A stretch of 64,000 bases of DNA from Cupriavidus necator (GCF_013141915.1 NZ_SROX01000001.1:496001-560000), one strand, 5' to 3'; shown: positions 43,904-53,188, numbered from the stretch's first letter. The notes: generated by a model not told the origin, from the letters alone. Numbers and translations are program-made.

Positions 43904-45106
43904 TTACCAGTTGGTTTCGCGCTCGGCGGTCGCGGAAATCCGGTGCAGCGTCAGGTCGGCGCCATTGAACTCGCCCTCGGCGTCGAGGCGGATACCCACC
44001 AGCCGTTTCAGCGTGCCATAGACCAGCGTGCCGCCCGCCAGCGCCACCACGATGCCAAGCAGGGTGCCCAGTAACTGCGCGCCCAGCGACACCCCGCCAA
44101 GGCCGCCCAGCGCCTTCGCGCCGAAGATGCCCGCGGCGATGCCGCCCCACGCGCCGCACAGCCCGTGCAGCGGCCACACGCCCAGCACATCGTCGATATG
44201 CCACTTGTTTTGCGCCAGCGTGAACATATAGACGAACAGCGCCCCCGCCACGGCACCGGTGACCAGTGCGCCAAGCGGATGCATCAGGTCCGAGCCTGCG
44301 CATACCGCCACCAGGCCGGCCAGCGGCCCGTTGTAGACAAAGCCCGGATCGTTGCGTCCGGCCATCCAGGCGGCCAGCGTGCCGCCGGCCATCGCCATCA
44401 GCGAATTGATCGCCACCAAGCCGCTGATCTTGTCGACGGTCTGCGCGCTCATCACGTTGAAGCCAAACCAGCCCACCGCAAGAATCCAGGCGCCCAGCGC
44501 CAGAAACGGGATGTTCGAGGGCGGATGCGCGCTGATGCGGCCGTCCTTCTGGTAGCGGCCGCGGCGCGCGCCCAGCAGCAGCACCGCGGGCAGCGCAATC
44601 CAGCCGCCCAGCGCATGCACCACCACCGAACCGGCAAAGTCGTGGAAGGGCGCGCCGGCAACACGCGTCAGCCAGTCCTGCACGCCGTAGCGCTGGTTCC
44701 ACATCATGCCTTCAAAAAACGGGTAGACAAAACCCACCAGCACGAACGTGGCGACCAGTTGCGGGTTGAAGCGCGAGCGTTCGGCAATACCGCCGGAGAT
44801 AATCGCCGGAATGGCGGCGGCAAAAGTCGCCAGGAAAAAGAACCTGACCAGTTCGTAACCATTTTTCTGGGCCAGCGTTTCGGCGCCGGAAAAAAACTGC
44901 ACCCCATATGCAATGGTGTAGCCGATAAAGAAATAGGCGATGGTGGATACGGCGAAATCCACCAGGATCTTTACCAGCGCATTGACCTGATTTTTCTTGC
45001 GCACCGTACCCAGTTCCAGGAACGCAAAGCCGGCGTGCATGGCCAGCACCATGATGGCGCCAAGCAGGATAAAGAGCGCGTCGGTGCCGGTCTTCCAGTT
45101 GTCCAT
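43904..45106 (-). CDS. Ammonium transporter (Amt/MEP/Rh family)
   Basis: 400 residues from ATG at 45106, with AGG 7 bases before it. About 11 membrane segments and no N-terminal signal peptide. Family signatures FLELGTVRKKNQVNAL, DFAGSVVVHALGGWIAL and the pore His region (DDVLGVWPLHGLCGAWGG) are present. The C-terminal tail is short (LDAEGEFNGADLTLHRIS), resembling the GlnK-binding tail. No glnK gene is adjacent, which is unusual for amtB. A sigma-54-like site lies upstream. Confidence 0.92.
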   Translation of the reverse strand: MDNWKTGTDALFILLGAIMVLAMHAGFAFLELGTVRKKNQVNALVKILVDFAVSTIAYFFIGYTIAYGVQFFSGAETLAQKNGYELVRFFFLATFAAAIPAIISGGIAERSRFNPQLVATFVLVGFVYPFFEGMMWNQRYGVQDWLTRVAGAPFHDFAGSVVVHALGGWIALPAVLLLGARRGRYQKDGRISAHPPSNIPFLALGAWILAVGWFGFNVMSAQTVDKISGLVAINSLMAMAGGTLAAWMAGRNDPGFVYNGPLAGLVAVCAGSDLMHPLGALVTGAVAGALFVYMFTLAQNKWHIDDVLGVWPLHGLCGAWGGIAAGIFGAKALGGLGGVSLGAQLLGTLLGIVVALAGGTLVYGTLKRLVGIRLDAEGEFNGADLTLHRISATAERETNW

Positions 45107-45178
45107 AAGTGACCTCATGCTCAAAATGGGCGCATCAGTATGCAAAAAGCGTTCCAGTGACAGCTGCATCCTGGTGCC

Positions 45179-45192
45179 GCTTGCACCGTGCC
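45179..45192 (-). promoter_or_regulatory. Partial sigma-54-type promoter before the Amt gene
   Basis: The minus strand reads GGCACGGTGCAAGC, with GG and GC spaced by 10 bases. The -24 part matches GGCACG well but the -12 part has AAGC instead of TTGC. It is 73 bases before the start codon. Nitrogen control by NtrC would fit the gene. Confidence 0.3.
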
Positions 45193-45448
45193 GGGTAAAA
45201 AGGCGCACCGGCATGCGGCATGTAGTCGATCCCGTGGAGCAGGTGGCCGTCGGCCCGTTGTCAGCGCCGGACCCGCAGTGCGCCAGCATGGAGCGGAACG
45301 GCGGCATCGGGCGACCCCGTTGTGGTGCATCGCCCCATTTCGGGGAATCTGTCCTATGCTGGGTAGTTTTGGCGGGCGCGATTCCGGGCGGCCGCTCGGG
45401 CCCGGCAAAAAGGGGGGGCCTGGCAAGCGCGAACAGCAGGGGAAATTG

Positions 45449-45488
45449 CCCGCTAACTGGCCTCAAGCAAGGATTTGCGGGTTTTTTT
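45449..45488 (+). terminator. Weak orphan terminator upstream of the HU gene
   Basis: CCCGC (45449-45453) and GCGGG (45477-45481) followed by seven T. No plus-strand gene ends here, since the last one stops at 42811. It may end an unrecognised short transcript from the 500-base gap 45107-45606, or be the end of a small RNA. I see no gene in that gap. Confidence 0.35.
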
Positions 45489-45606
45489 GTCGCATTGGTG
45501 CCACTGGGGATTGCTCAACGCGCGACGGGCAGATTAGACTGCGCCGATCGATGGCCTGCCGCGAGGCACGCACATCGGTGACGACGACCAACAAGGGAAA
45601 TCAGCC

Positions 45607-45888
45607 ATGAATAAAGGTGAACTGGTATCGGCCATCGCCGCGGAAGCAGAATTGAGCAATGCCGCCGCCGAGCGTGCGCTCAACGCAGCGCTGGACAGTA
45701 TCAAGAAGGCAGTGGCAAAGGGCGATTCTGTAACGCTGGTGGGTTTCGGCAGCTTCAGCGCCGGCAAGCGCGCTGCCCGCACCGGCCGCAATCCGCGCAC
45801 CGGCGAAACCATCAAGATTCCGGCCGCCAAGACCGTCAAGTTCTCGGCGGGTCAGGGTTTCAAGGACGCCGTGAACAAGAAAAAGTAA
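45607..45888 (+). CDS. DNA-binding protein HU
   Basis: 93 residues. Starts [20 protein letters not shown]; the DNA-binding arm region is [21 protein letters not shown] followed by [11 protein letters not shown], as in HU-beta. It forms dimers that bend and compact DNA. Single gene with a good terminator after it. Distinct from the long, tailed HU-like protein at 53745. Confidence 0.96.
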   Translation: MNKGELVSAIAAEAELSNAAAERALNAALDSIKKAVAKGDSVTLVGFGSFSAGKRAARTGRNPRTGETIKIPAAKTVKFSAGQGFKDAVNKKK

Positions 45889-45913
45889 GCAGTTTGCGTC
45901 CATAGTGAAAGAA

Positions 45914-45937
45914 GCGGCCTGGCAGGCCGCTTTTTTT
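45914..45937 (+). terminator. Intrinsic terminator of the HU gene
   Basis: Stem GCGGCCT-GGC-AGGCCGC followed by seven T. Confidence 0.93.
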
Positions 45938-46070
45938 ATGCGCCGGCCTTGCCGGCAGGCCGCCTGGCCGCGCCGCGCGCTGCGCCCCCGCAACCGCGTG
46001 GCGATCCGGGTTAAACTGCCGGCGCCCGCATGCCGGCAATCCCGCCCCCGCAATCTTCGTATCCCGCATC

Positions 46071-46556
46071 ATGAATGACCTGTCCCACCAGCTTTCCATG
46101 ACCGTGCTGATGACGCCGGACATGGCCAACTTCTCCGGCAACGTCCACGGCGGCACCATCCTCAAGTATCTGGACATGGTGGCTTATGCCTGCGCCAGCC
46201 GCTATGCCGGCCGCTACGTGGTCACGCTGTCGGTAGACCAGGTGGTGTTCCGCCAGCCCATCCACGTGGGCGAGCTGGTGACCTTCCTGGCATCGGTCAA
46301 CTACACCGGCCGCAGTTCGATGGAGATCGGCATCAAGGTGGTGACCGAGAACATCCGCAGCAAGCTGGTGCGCCATACCAACAGCTGCTACTTCACCATG
46401 GTGGCGGTGGACGACAACGGCACCCCCGCCGAGGTGCCGCCGCTGGAACCGCGCGACGAGGTCGAACGCCAGCGCTTTGCCGCCGCGCAGCAGCGCCGCG
46501 CGCTGCGCCAGGAAATGGAAAAGCGCCACGGCGACATCAAGTCGTCGGTGAACTGA
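46071..46556 (+). CDS. Acyl-CoA thioesterase (hotdog fold)
   Basis: 161 residues. Hotdog-domain features are VLMTPDMANFSGNVHGGTILKYLD (split over two segments) with the catalytic Asn/His-Gly-Gly, and TLSVDQVVFRQPIHVGELV. Closest in look to the YciA/BACH-type thioesterases, which hydrolyse short to long acyl-CoAs in the cytoplasm. The charged C-terminal tail (about residues 125-161) is typical. It precedes creA closely. Confidence 0.9.
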   Translation: MNDLSHQLSMTVLMTPDMANFSGNVHGGTILKYLDMVAYACASRYAGRYVVTLSVDQVVFRQPIHVGELVTFLASVNYTGRSSMEIGIKVVTENIRSKLVRHTNSCYFTMVAVDDNGTPAEVPPLEPRDEVERQRFAAAQQRRALRQEMEKRHGDIKSSVN

Positions 46557-46580
46557 GTGCCGATGCCTCGCGATACCGCC

Positions 46581-47063
46581 ATGAAGCGCAACCAACCATT
46601 CGTCCGCACCCTGCTGGCCGCCGCCTGCTTGGCCGCCGCTGCGGGTGTCAGTGCTGAGGAGATCGGCAGCGTCAGCACCAATTTCCGCATGACCGGATCC
46701 GACAAGGTCGTCATCGAAGCCTATGACGATCCGCAGGTGGACGGCATTACCTGCTACGTGTCGCGCGCCCGCACCGGCGGCATCAAGGGCCAGCTCGGCA
46801 TGGCGGAAGATCCGCCCGAGGCTTCGATCGCGTGCCGGCAGGTGGGTCCGATCGGTTTCAAGGGGCCGATCCGGCAGCAGGACAATGTCTTCTCCGAGCG
46901 CATGTCGATCCTGTTCAAGGCGCTGCACGTGGTGCGCGCCGTCGACCGCAAGCGCAATACGCTGGTCTACCTGACGTATTCGGATCGAATCGTCAGCGGC
47001 AGTCCGCAGAATAGCGTGACCGCCGTACCGGTGCCGGCCGGCACGGTGATTCCGGTGAAATAG
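46581..47063 (+). CDS. creA: CreA-family exported protein
   Basis: 160 residues from ATG at 46581 ([18 protein letters not shown]); ATG at 46563 or GTG at 46557 are alternatives. Signal peptide ends after GVSA. The mature domain [26 protein letters not shown] (split) with [18 protein letters not shown] is the CreA signature. The family is widespread, periplasmic and of unclear function; the name comes from the E. coli creABCD region. It begins 24 bases after the thioesterase gene. Confidence 0.9.
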   Translation: MKRNQPFVRTLLAAACLAAAAGVSAEEIGSVSTNFRMTGSDKVVIEAYDDPQVDGITCYVSRARTGGIKGQLGMAEDPPEASIACRQVGPIGFKGPIRQQDNVFSERMSILFKALHVVRAVDRKRNTLVYLTYSDRIVSGSPQNSVTAVPVPAGTVIPVK

Positions 47064-47092
47064 CGGGCCCGCTCGGCGGTATTTCGGCGGTA

Positions 47093-47935
47093 TCACGGCG
47101 CCAGCGCCGCGCTTTCCGCCAGGCAATCGCGCGATGGCCGCGCTCCCGCGGCGCGCGCGGCAGCCACCTCGCGGCGCGCCAGTTCCAGGTCGGCGCGGAA
47201 GGTGGGGTCGGCATGCAGCCGCGCCACGGTGGCCGCCGCCATGGTGCGGCCCGCGTTGACATCGCTCTGCCAGTGCACGTTGCAGACCACGCGGCTTTGC
47301 CCAAAGGCCCGTCCGCGCGCCAGCAGTTCATTGGCACGCGCCGGCTCGATCTCGGTCAGGATGAGCGCCCAGGCCCAGCCGATGGCGCTGTGGCCGGACG
47401 GGTAGGAGCCATCTTTTTCCAGCTTGGCAGCCTCGGCCTGCGTGCACATCCCGGTCTTGTTGGCCACGAACGGGCGGGGGCGCTTGTAATGGTCCTTGGC
47501 CTTGTACGTGGACAGGCCGGCGTCGACCAGGCTGCGGCGCAGCAGGATGTTCAGGTAAGGGGTGTCTTTCTCGCTGACGGGCACGCCCAGCGCGCAGGAG
47601 AAGCTGCCGGCGGCCTGGGGGAAGGTCAACACGGCATCCTCGGCCGCCAGTTGCCAGCGTGGCGAAGCGCGCAGCGGACCGGCCTCGCGCGCGGACTCCG
47701 CATCCAGCGCCAGCGCGGCCGAACCCGGTGCCGGCGGCGCGGGCAGCAGCTTCAGGCTGTCGGGGCGCGCGTCGGCGGCGAGGTAGCCGGCCGGCACGCC
47801 CGGACGCAATTCGGGCACCGCGGACAGGTTGGTGCCGCCGGCGGCGCAGCCGGCCAGCAGCGCGGCCAGTGCTGCCGCGCCAAGGGCCCGCACGGCGTTA
47901 AACAGCAAGGGATCCGGCTTGGCTTGGTCGGTCAA
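47093..47935 (-). CDS. Class A acid phosphatase (PAP2 family), lipoprotein
   Basis: 280 residues from a TTG start at 47935 with AAGGA before it. A signal peptide with lipobox LLAGC gives a lipidated Cys near residue 30. The phosphatase signature is complete: KDHYKRPRPF, YPSGHSAIGWAW and SRVVCNVHWQSDV. Such enzymes hydrolyse many phosphomonoesters in the periplasm. It converges on creA. The next gene upstream ends 51 bases away. Confidence 0.9.
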   Translation of the reverse strand: MTDQAKPDPLLFNAVRALGAAALAALLAGCAAGGTNLSAVPELRPGVPAGYLAADARPDSLKLLPAPPAPGSAALALDAESAREAGPLRASPRWQLAAEDAVLTFPQAAGSFSCALGVPVSEKDTPYLNILLRRSLVDAGLSTYKAKDHYKRPRPFVANKTGMCTQAEAAKLEKDGSYPSGHSAIGWAWALILTEIEPARANELLARGRAFGQSRVVCNVHWQSDVNAGRTMAAATVARLHADPTFRADLELARREVAAARAAGARPSRDCLAESAALAP

Positions 47936-47986
47936 TTTTTGGTTCCTTGTTGGTGGGTCGGAGCGATGCGGTCGCGCTGCCTGGGC

Positions 47987-49735
47987 TTACGCGGCGGCGT
48001 CGAACAGCTTGCGCAGGTTCGATTTCATGATCTTGCCATTGGCATTGCGCGGCAGCATCTCGTGGTAAATCAGGATACGCACCGGCACCTTGAAGGCCGC
48101 CAGCCGCTCGCGCACGAAATCCTGCAGCTCGGTTTCGCTCGCCTGCATGCCAGGCTTCAGGCTCACCACCGCGGCCGGCTCCTCGCCCAGCGTCCGGTGC
48201 GCCAGTCCGACCACCGAGGCGTCCATGACCGCGGGGTGCTCATACAGCGCGCTTTCCACTTCGATGCAGTAGATGTTCTCGCCGCCGCGGATCAGCATGT
48301 CCTTCATCCGGTCGACGATATAGACGTAACCTTCTTCGTCCAGCCGGGCAATGTCGCCGGTGCGCAACCAGCCGTCGACAAAGGTCTGGGCCGTGGCCTC
48401 GGGCTTGTTCCAGTAGCCGCGCACGACATTGGCGCCGCGCGCCATCAGCTCGCCGGTTTCACCGGGCGGCAGCGCTCGGCCGCGGCCGTCGACCACCTTC
48501 ATTTCACCGATCGGCAGCGCGGGGCCACTGCTGTCGGGGCGCATCACGTACTCTTCGGCGCTATGGCTGGTGAAGGTGGACGAGGTTTCCGTCATGCCCC
48601 AGCCAATACCCGGCGCGGCCAGCGGGAACACCTCGCGGATACGCCGGACCAGTTCGGGCGAGGCAGGCGCGCCGCCGTAGTTGATGTTCTCCAGCGACGA
48701 CAGGTCGAAGCGGCCGCGCTCCGGATGCTCCAGGATCTGCCACGCGATGGTGGGCACGCCGCCCGCCGCGGTGCAGCGCTCGCGCTCGATCAGTTCCATG
48801 CCGCGCAGCGCGTCCCAGCGGTGCAGCAGCACGATCTTGCCGCCGGTGGCAATGGCGCCGTTGAGCACCGCCATGCAGCCGGTGACGTGAAAGAACGGCA
48901 CCGCCAGCAGCATCGATTTTTGCGGCGCGGCCGGATCCGGCGCCGGGATTGGTTCGCCCCGGCGCAGCAGGTTGCGCAGGGGGCTGAAGCCGCCGGCCAC
49001 CGCCACCGAGGTGGAGTTGCGATGCGTGCCGAGCGCGCCCTTTGGCTTGCCGGTGGTGCCCGATGTGTAGAAGATGGTGGCGTCGTCGTCGGGGTCGAGT
49101 TCGACTGCCGGCGGCGCCTGGTCCGGCAGCGCCGCCCAGCTGGCCGAAGGGCCGATCACGCTTTCCAGCGCCGTCACGCGCGGGTCGGCCGGGGCAGCGC
49201 CCGCGCGCGATACGTAGAGGCGTTCCAGCGCCGGACAGCCCGGCAGGTGTTCGAGGATCCGGTCGAGCCGCTCCGCATCGACGATCGCGATGCGGCTGCC
49301 GGAATCGGCGAGGCCATATTCCAGCTCCTGGCCGGTCCACCAGGCATTGAGCGGCGTCACGATGGCGCCGGTCAGCAGCGCGCCGTAGAACGCCACCGGC
49401 CACTCGGGCAAGTTGCGCATGGCCAGCGCCACGCGGTCGCCTTTGCGCACGCCGTCGCGCACCAGCGCCTGGGCCATGGCGATGGCGGCGCGCAGGAACG
49501 CATCGTAGGTGACGCGCTCATCCTCGTAGACGACGAAGGTGCGCTCGGCAAACGCGCGCGTGGCCAGCAGCAGCTCGCGCAGCGTGGGCGGGGCGTTCTT
49601 CCAGACCGTGGTGGGGATGCCGCGGATCACGCGCGTTTCGGTTTCGAAGGGCGCGCCGGGCGCGGTCAGGCAGACGTGCGCCTCGGCCAGCGACATGACC
49701 GGCCAATGGCTGGCCAACTGCGTATTGCTCGACAT
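47987..49735 (-). CDS. AMP-forming acyl-CoA ligase
   Basis: 582 residues of the ANL superfamily. ATP motif TIFYTSGTTGKPKGA, then GWGMTETSS, hinge region GDIARLDEEGYVYIVDR, and the catalytic Lys in RNANGKIMKSNL. Substrate not clear: a medium/long fatty acid or an aromatic acid are both possible. It follows the SDR gene by about 97 bases on the same strand, so a shared beta-oxidation-like role is possible. Confidence 0.9.
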   Translation of the reverse strand: MSSNTQLASHWPVMSLAEAHVCLTAPGAPFETETRVIRGIPTTVWKNAPPTLRELLLATRAFAERTFVVYEDERVTYDAFLRAAIAMAQALVRDGVRKGDRVALAMRNLPEWPVAFYGALLTGAIVTPLNAWWTGQELEYGLADSGSRIAIVDAERLDRILEHLPGCPALERLYVSRAGAAPADPRVTALESVIGPSASWAALPDQAPPAVELDPDDDATIFYTSGTTGKPKGALGTHRNSTSVAVAGGFSPLRNLLRRGEPIPAPDPAAPQKSMLLAVPFFHVTGCMAVLNGAIATGGKIVLLHRWDALRGMELIERERCTAAGGVPTIAWQILEHPERGRFDLSSLENINYGGAPASPELVRRIREVFPLAAPGIGWGMTETSSTFTSHSAEEYVMRPDSSGPALPIGEMKVVDGRGRALPPGETGELMARGANVVRGYWNKPEATAQTFVDGWLRTGDIARLDEEGYVYIVDRMKDMLIRGGENIYCIEVESALYEHPAVMDASVVGLAHRTLGEEPAAVVSLKPGMQASETELQDFVRERLAAFKVPVRILIYHEMLPRNANGKIMKSNLRKLFDAAA

Positions 49736-49832
49736 GGACTGCCTCCCGGAACTGCACTGCAGGTTGAGGGAAATGCAGGAAAGCGGCCGGCGCAGTCAGC
49801 GCCGGCCGCCATGCAACGCGTGCGCCAAAGGC

Positions 49833-50597
49833 TCAGATGGTCACGCCGCCGTCCACCACCATGGCCTGGCCGGTCATGAAGGTGCTGGCCGCGGAGGCCA
49901 GGAACACGGCCGCGCCGGCGATTTCGACGGGCTCGCCGATGCGGCGCAGCGGGGCGCCCTGGGTGGACTGCTTGTAGCGCTCGGGATCTTCCCACAGCGC
50001 ACGGGCGAAGTCGGTCTTGATCAGCCCCGGGGCGATGCAGTTCACGCGCACATTGTGCGGCCCGAACTCGACTGCCAGGTTGCGCGCCAGCTGGAAGTCG
50101 GCAGCCTTGGAAATGTTGTAGACGCCGATGGTGGGCGAGCCGCGCAGGCCGCCAATCGACGACACGATGATGATCGAACCGTCCTTGCGGTCGATCATCT
50201 GCGGCGCCACCATCTGGATCAGCCAGTGGTTGGAGATGACGTTGTTGTCCAGCACCTTGCGGAACTGGTCGTCCGACACGCCGCTCATCGGCCCGTAGTA
50301 CGGGTTGGATGCGGCATTGCAGACCAGTACGTCGATCTTGCCGAAGGCGCGGTTGGTCTCGTCGACCAGGCGCTGCAGGTCTTCCTTTGAAGAGATGTTG
50401 GCCGCGACCGCAATTGCGGTGCCGGCGCCATGGCGGGCGTTGATGGCATCCACCACTTCCTGGCAGGCCTCGGCCTTGCGCGAGGAAATCACCACCCTGG
50501 CGCCCTGTACGGCCATCTGCTCGGCGATGGCGCGGCCGATGCCGCGCGAAGAGCCCGTGACGATGGCAACCTTGCCCGTCAGATCGAACAATGACAT
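49833..50597 (-). CDS. Short-chain dehydrogenase/reductase
   Basis: 254 residues, classical SDR. Cofactor motif TGSSRGIGRAIAEQM, NAG-like VCNAASNPYYG, catalytic Ser in IIVSSIGGLRGS and YxxxK in YNISKAADFQ. The C-terminus ends TGQAMVVDGGVTI, as in FabG-like proteins. Substrate unknown, probably a hydroxyacyl-CoA or similar given the ligase gene downstream. Confidence 0.92.
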   Translation of the reverse strand: MSLFDLTGKVAIVTGSSRGIGRAIAEQMAVQGARVVISSRKAEACQEVVDAINARHGAGTAIAVAANISSKEDLQRLVDETNRAFGKIDVLVCNAASNPYYGPMSGVSDDQFRKVLDNNVISNHWLIQMVAPQMIDRKDGSIIIVSSIGGLRGSPTIGVYNISKAADFQLARNLAVEFGPHNVRVNCIAPGLIKTDFARALWEDPERYKQSTQGAPLRRIGEPVEIAGAAVFLASAASTFMTGQAMVVDGGVTI

Positions 50598-50830
50598 GGA
50601 GTCTCCTGTATGGCTGCGCCGGCGTCAGCGGTGCTGGCCGGCTTGTGCTGGCGGCGGGGTGCCGCGCTGTTGTGCTGCAGACGCCCGAAAGGCGTCGTCG
50701 CCGGAACATTATGTGGCGCGGCCATGGCCGAGTCCACAGCGCCGGGTGGCGGTTACCGGCCTTATCAGCATTCTTTCTGCGGGCAATGCGCGCCGTGCAT
50801 GGCGCCGATGCTGCATCGCGCAACCCCGCT

Positions 50831-51697
50831 TCAGCTGCCCGCGGATGCCGTCGCAGGCGCCAGCAAACGGGGCAGCGTGGCCCTCAGGTCGTTGCACAGG
50901 GCCTCGTCCAACAGGATGCCAAAACGGTCTGACAGGGCCTGCACCACGGCGTCGGCATGCTGCAGTTGCGTGCGGCGCACGCTGCCGTCGGGGGCGCGCT
51001 CGGCCAGTTCGCCGTTGGCCAGCGTCACCCGCGTGCCGCCATCGGTGCGCGCGGCCATCAGGCGTTGCAGGAAGACACTGTCGGGGTGCGTCGAGACATA
51101 CCAGTTGCGCGCCACGAAATCGATCCATGGCTGCGGCGTCAGGTCGAAACGGTAGACCGGTAACCAGCCCGCGTCGCCATGCACCTGCAGGTCGAAGCTG
51201 TGGAATGCGGCGGTGGCAGCTTGCGCCGGGGAGGGCGCAAGCCGATAGGGAAAGCCGTCGTCGGCCGGCTCGGACAGCGGTATCGCGCGGAACGGCGTGG
51301 GGCCGCCGAAGCCGACATCGGCCAGGTAGCTGCGGTGCGCCACTTCCACGCGCAGCAGCATGTGCGAGGTCATGGTCGGGACGTCGTCCGGCACGCCCCA
51401 GCGCACGCGTGCGGCCAGCGGCGTCACCATATAGCCCAGCGCGCCGAGCCCGGCGCTGAGCAACGTATTGAGTTCAAAGCAGTAGCCGCCGCGCCGGCGG
51501 GTGACCAGCTTGTCGAACACGGCATCCAGGTCGATGCGCACCGGGCGACGCAGCAGCGGGTCCACGTTCTCGAACGGAATGCTGGCCAGGTGCGCGGCCA
51601 GCACGGCATCCAGCGCTTGCAGCGTGGGCGACGGCGGCGCGGCGATGCCGAGGCGCGCCAGCCAGGCGTCCAGTTGGGCGGCGTCCAGGGTAGTCAT
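50831..51697 (-). CDS. Arylamine N-acetyltransferase
   Basis: 288 residues. The Cys-His-Asp triad is present: Cys in RRGGYCFELNTLL, His in TSHMLLRVEV and Asp in YLADVGFGG. N-terminal VLAAHLASIPFENVDPLL is also characteristic. NAT enzymes transfer acetyl from acetyl-CoA to aromatic amines, hydrazines or 3-amino-4-hydroxybenzoate-type substrates. It follows the Crp/Fnr gene by 27 bases and may be controlled by it. Confidence 0.93.
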   Translation of the reverse strand: MTTLDAAQLDAWLARLGIAAPPSPTLQALDAVLAAHLASIPFENVDPLLRRPVRIDLDAVFDKLVTRRRGGYCFELNTLLSAGLGALGYMVTPLAARVRWGVPDDVPTMTSHMLLRVEVAHRSYLADVGFGGPTPFRAIPLSEPADDGFPYRLAPSPAQAATAAFHSFDLQVHGDAGWLPVYRFDLTPQPWIDFVARNWYVSTHPDSVFLQRLMAARTDGGTRVTLANGELAERAPDGSVRRTQLQHADAVVQALSDRFGILLDEALCNDLRATLPRLLAPATASAGS

Positions 51698-51724
51698 GGG
51701 TTGCGGGGCTCCGGTATGGTGCGG

Positions 51725-52429
51725 TCAGTTGAGCGCTTCCAGCGCGGGCAGATCGAGCAGTTCGATGCCGCCATATTGAAGACGCAGCAGACCCTGCGCT
51801 TCCAGGTCGCGCAGCGCGTGGTTTACGGTCTGGCGCGACAGGCCCAGCATCTGCGCCAGCTGCTCTTGCGCAATGCGCACGCGCCGCGTGGCCACCGCGT
51901 GCGGCAGATTGCCGTAGCCATGGGCCATCGCGGCTAGCCGCCGCGCGACACGCGCTGCCGGCGGCAGCAACTGCGCTTCCTCGACATAGTGGAAGGCTTC
52001 GCGCGTCTTGGCTGCCAGCAGTTGCCCGAACGCCTGCCACCACGCCGGCTGCTGCGCGAGACGCTGCGCCAGCGCGGCGCGCGGCACATGCCACAGCGTG
52101 GCGGCGGTGGCCGCGCGCGCGTCATGGGTGCGCGGCAGTCCATCGAACAGGCAGATCTCGCCGAACCAGGTGCCGGGTTCCAGCAGGCCCAGCACCGCGG
52201 CCTTGCCCGATGCGCCGCTGGCGTGGATCTGCATGGTGCCGCTGGCGACACAATACAGGCCATCGAAGCGATCGCCGCGCGCGAACAGGGTCTCGCCGGC
52301 GACCAGCCGGCGCAGGCCGCCGTCATCCACCAGCGCCTGGCGCAGCGCCGGTGGCAACTGACTGAACCACGCGCCAGCACGCACCGCGGCAAGTGGGTCG
52401 CTGCATGGCAGCATCGGACTGGACATCAT
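51725..52429 (-). CDS. Crp/Fnr-family transcriptional regulator (second)
   Basis: 234 residues from ATG at 52429 (MMSSPMLPCSDPLAA). Cyclic-nucleotide-binding-type beta-roll (GETLFARGDRFDGLYCV; GTWFGEICLFDGLPRTHDA), then a long helix and a winged HTH (RIAQEQLAQMLGLSRQTVNHAL). No Fnr-type Cys cluster. A CRP-like dyad (52529-52544) lies about 100 bases before its start, between it and the divergent Mpo1-like gene, and could be its own operator. Confidence 0.9.
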   Translation of the reverse strand: MMSSPMLPCSDPLAAVRAGAWFSQLPPALRQALVDDGGLRRLVAGETLFARGDRFDGLYCVASGTMQIHASGASGKAAVLGLLEPGTWFGEICLFDGLPRTHDARAATAATLWHVPRAALAQRLAQQPAWWQAFGQLLAAKTREAFHYVEEAQLLPPAARVARRLAAMAHGYGNLPHAVATRRVRIAQEQLAQMLGLSRQTVNHALRDLEAQGLLRLQYGGIELLDLPALEALN

Positions 52430-52528
52430 ATCGGCGGGCTGCGCCTTGGGCTGGTGTGGGGCGATGAGAGCGTGCTGTGGCGGGCTCGCCGGTCGCATGC
52501 CGGTTTCCGTTCCCGGCACCTGGCGGAA

Positions 52529-52544
52529 TGTCAAAAACCTGACA
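52529..52544. promoter_or_regulatory. CRP-type dyad in the divergent gap
   Basis: TGTCA-aaaacc-TGACA, a perfect inverted repeat with the 6-base spacer usual for Crp/Fnr operators. It lies between the Crp/Fnr gene and the Mpo1-like gene, so it could serve both. Confidence 0.45.
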
Positions 52545-52624
52545 GACCGGCCGATGCACGCCCACTACTATAAATCCACCTCGCGCCAGCCGCGCGCGCA
52601 CCTCGCGCAGTCCAGGAGACGCCC

Positions 52625-53122
52625 GTGAAAACCCTGATCGAACATCTCGCCACCTACGCTGCCTACCATCGCGACCCGCGCAATGTCTTCACCCATTTCC
52701 TCGGCATCCCGATGATCGTGCTGGCCGTGACCACGCTGCTGGCACGGCCGGCACTGGCTCTGGGCGATGGCAGCGCCGTGCTGACCCCGGCCATGCTGCT
52801 GTATATCCTGTCGTGCCTGTTCTACCTGCGCTTGTCGCTAGGCTTCGGGGTGGCGATGGCGCTGATCCTCGCGTTGTTCCTCTATGCTGGCGCGCATATC
52901 GCAGCGATGCCGACGGTCTGGTGGCTCGCGCTCGGCATCGGCCTATTCGTGGTGGGATGGGTGATCCAGTTCATCGGCCACTATTACGAAGGACGCAAGC
53001 CCGCCTTCGTCGACGACCTGGTCGGCCTGCTGATCGGCCCGCTGTTCCTGGTTGCCGAAACGGCCTTTGCGCTGGGGCTGGCGCGCGATACGCGCGACGC
53101 CATGGCCGCCCGCGCGCACTGA
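52625..53122 (+). CDS. Mpo1-like (DUF962) membrane protein
   Basis: 165 residues from a GTG with GGAG 7 bases before it. Four hydrophobic segments. The family markers YAAYHRDPRNVFTHFLGIP near the start and QFIGHYYEGRKPAFVDDLVG near residue 120 carry the conserved His residues. Yeast Mpo1 is an Fe-dependent dioxygenase that shortens 2-hydroxy fatty acids. Whether the bacterial proteins do the same is not shown here. Confidence 0.9.
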   Translation: MKTLIEHLATYAAYHRDPRNVFTHFLGIPMIVLAVTTLLARPALALGDGSAVLTPAMLLYILSCLFYLRLSLGFGVAMALILALFLYAGAHIAAMPTVWWLALGIGLFVVGWVIQFIGHYYEGRKPAFVDDLVGLLIGPLFLVAETAFALGLARDTRDAMAARAH

Positions 53123-53188
53123 TCAGGGCTGCCCCTGCCGGCAGCCGCAGACGGGCGGCCCGACCGCCCAGCGGGCGCGATACCGGCC

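Noticed and set aside
47213-49879. 888-codon open frame on the plus strand
   Set aside because: It runs opposite the acid phosphatase and acyl-CoA ligase genes and spans both plus their gap. Arg/His/Gln/Gly-rich composition and no motif.
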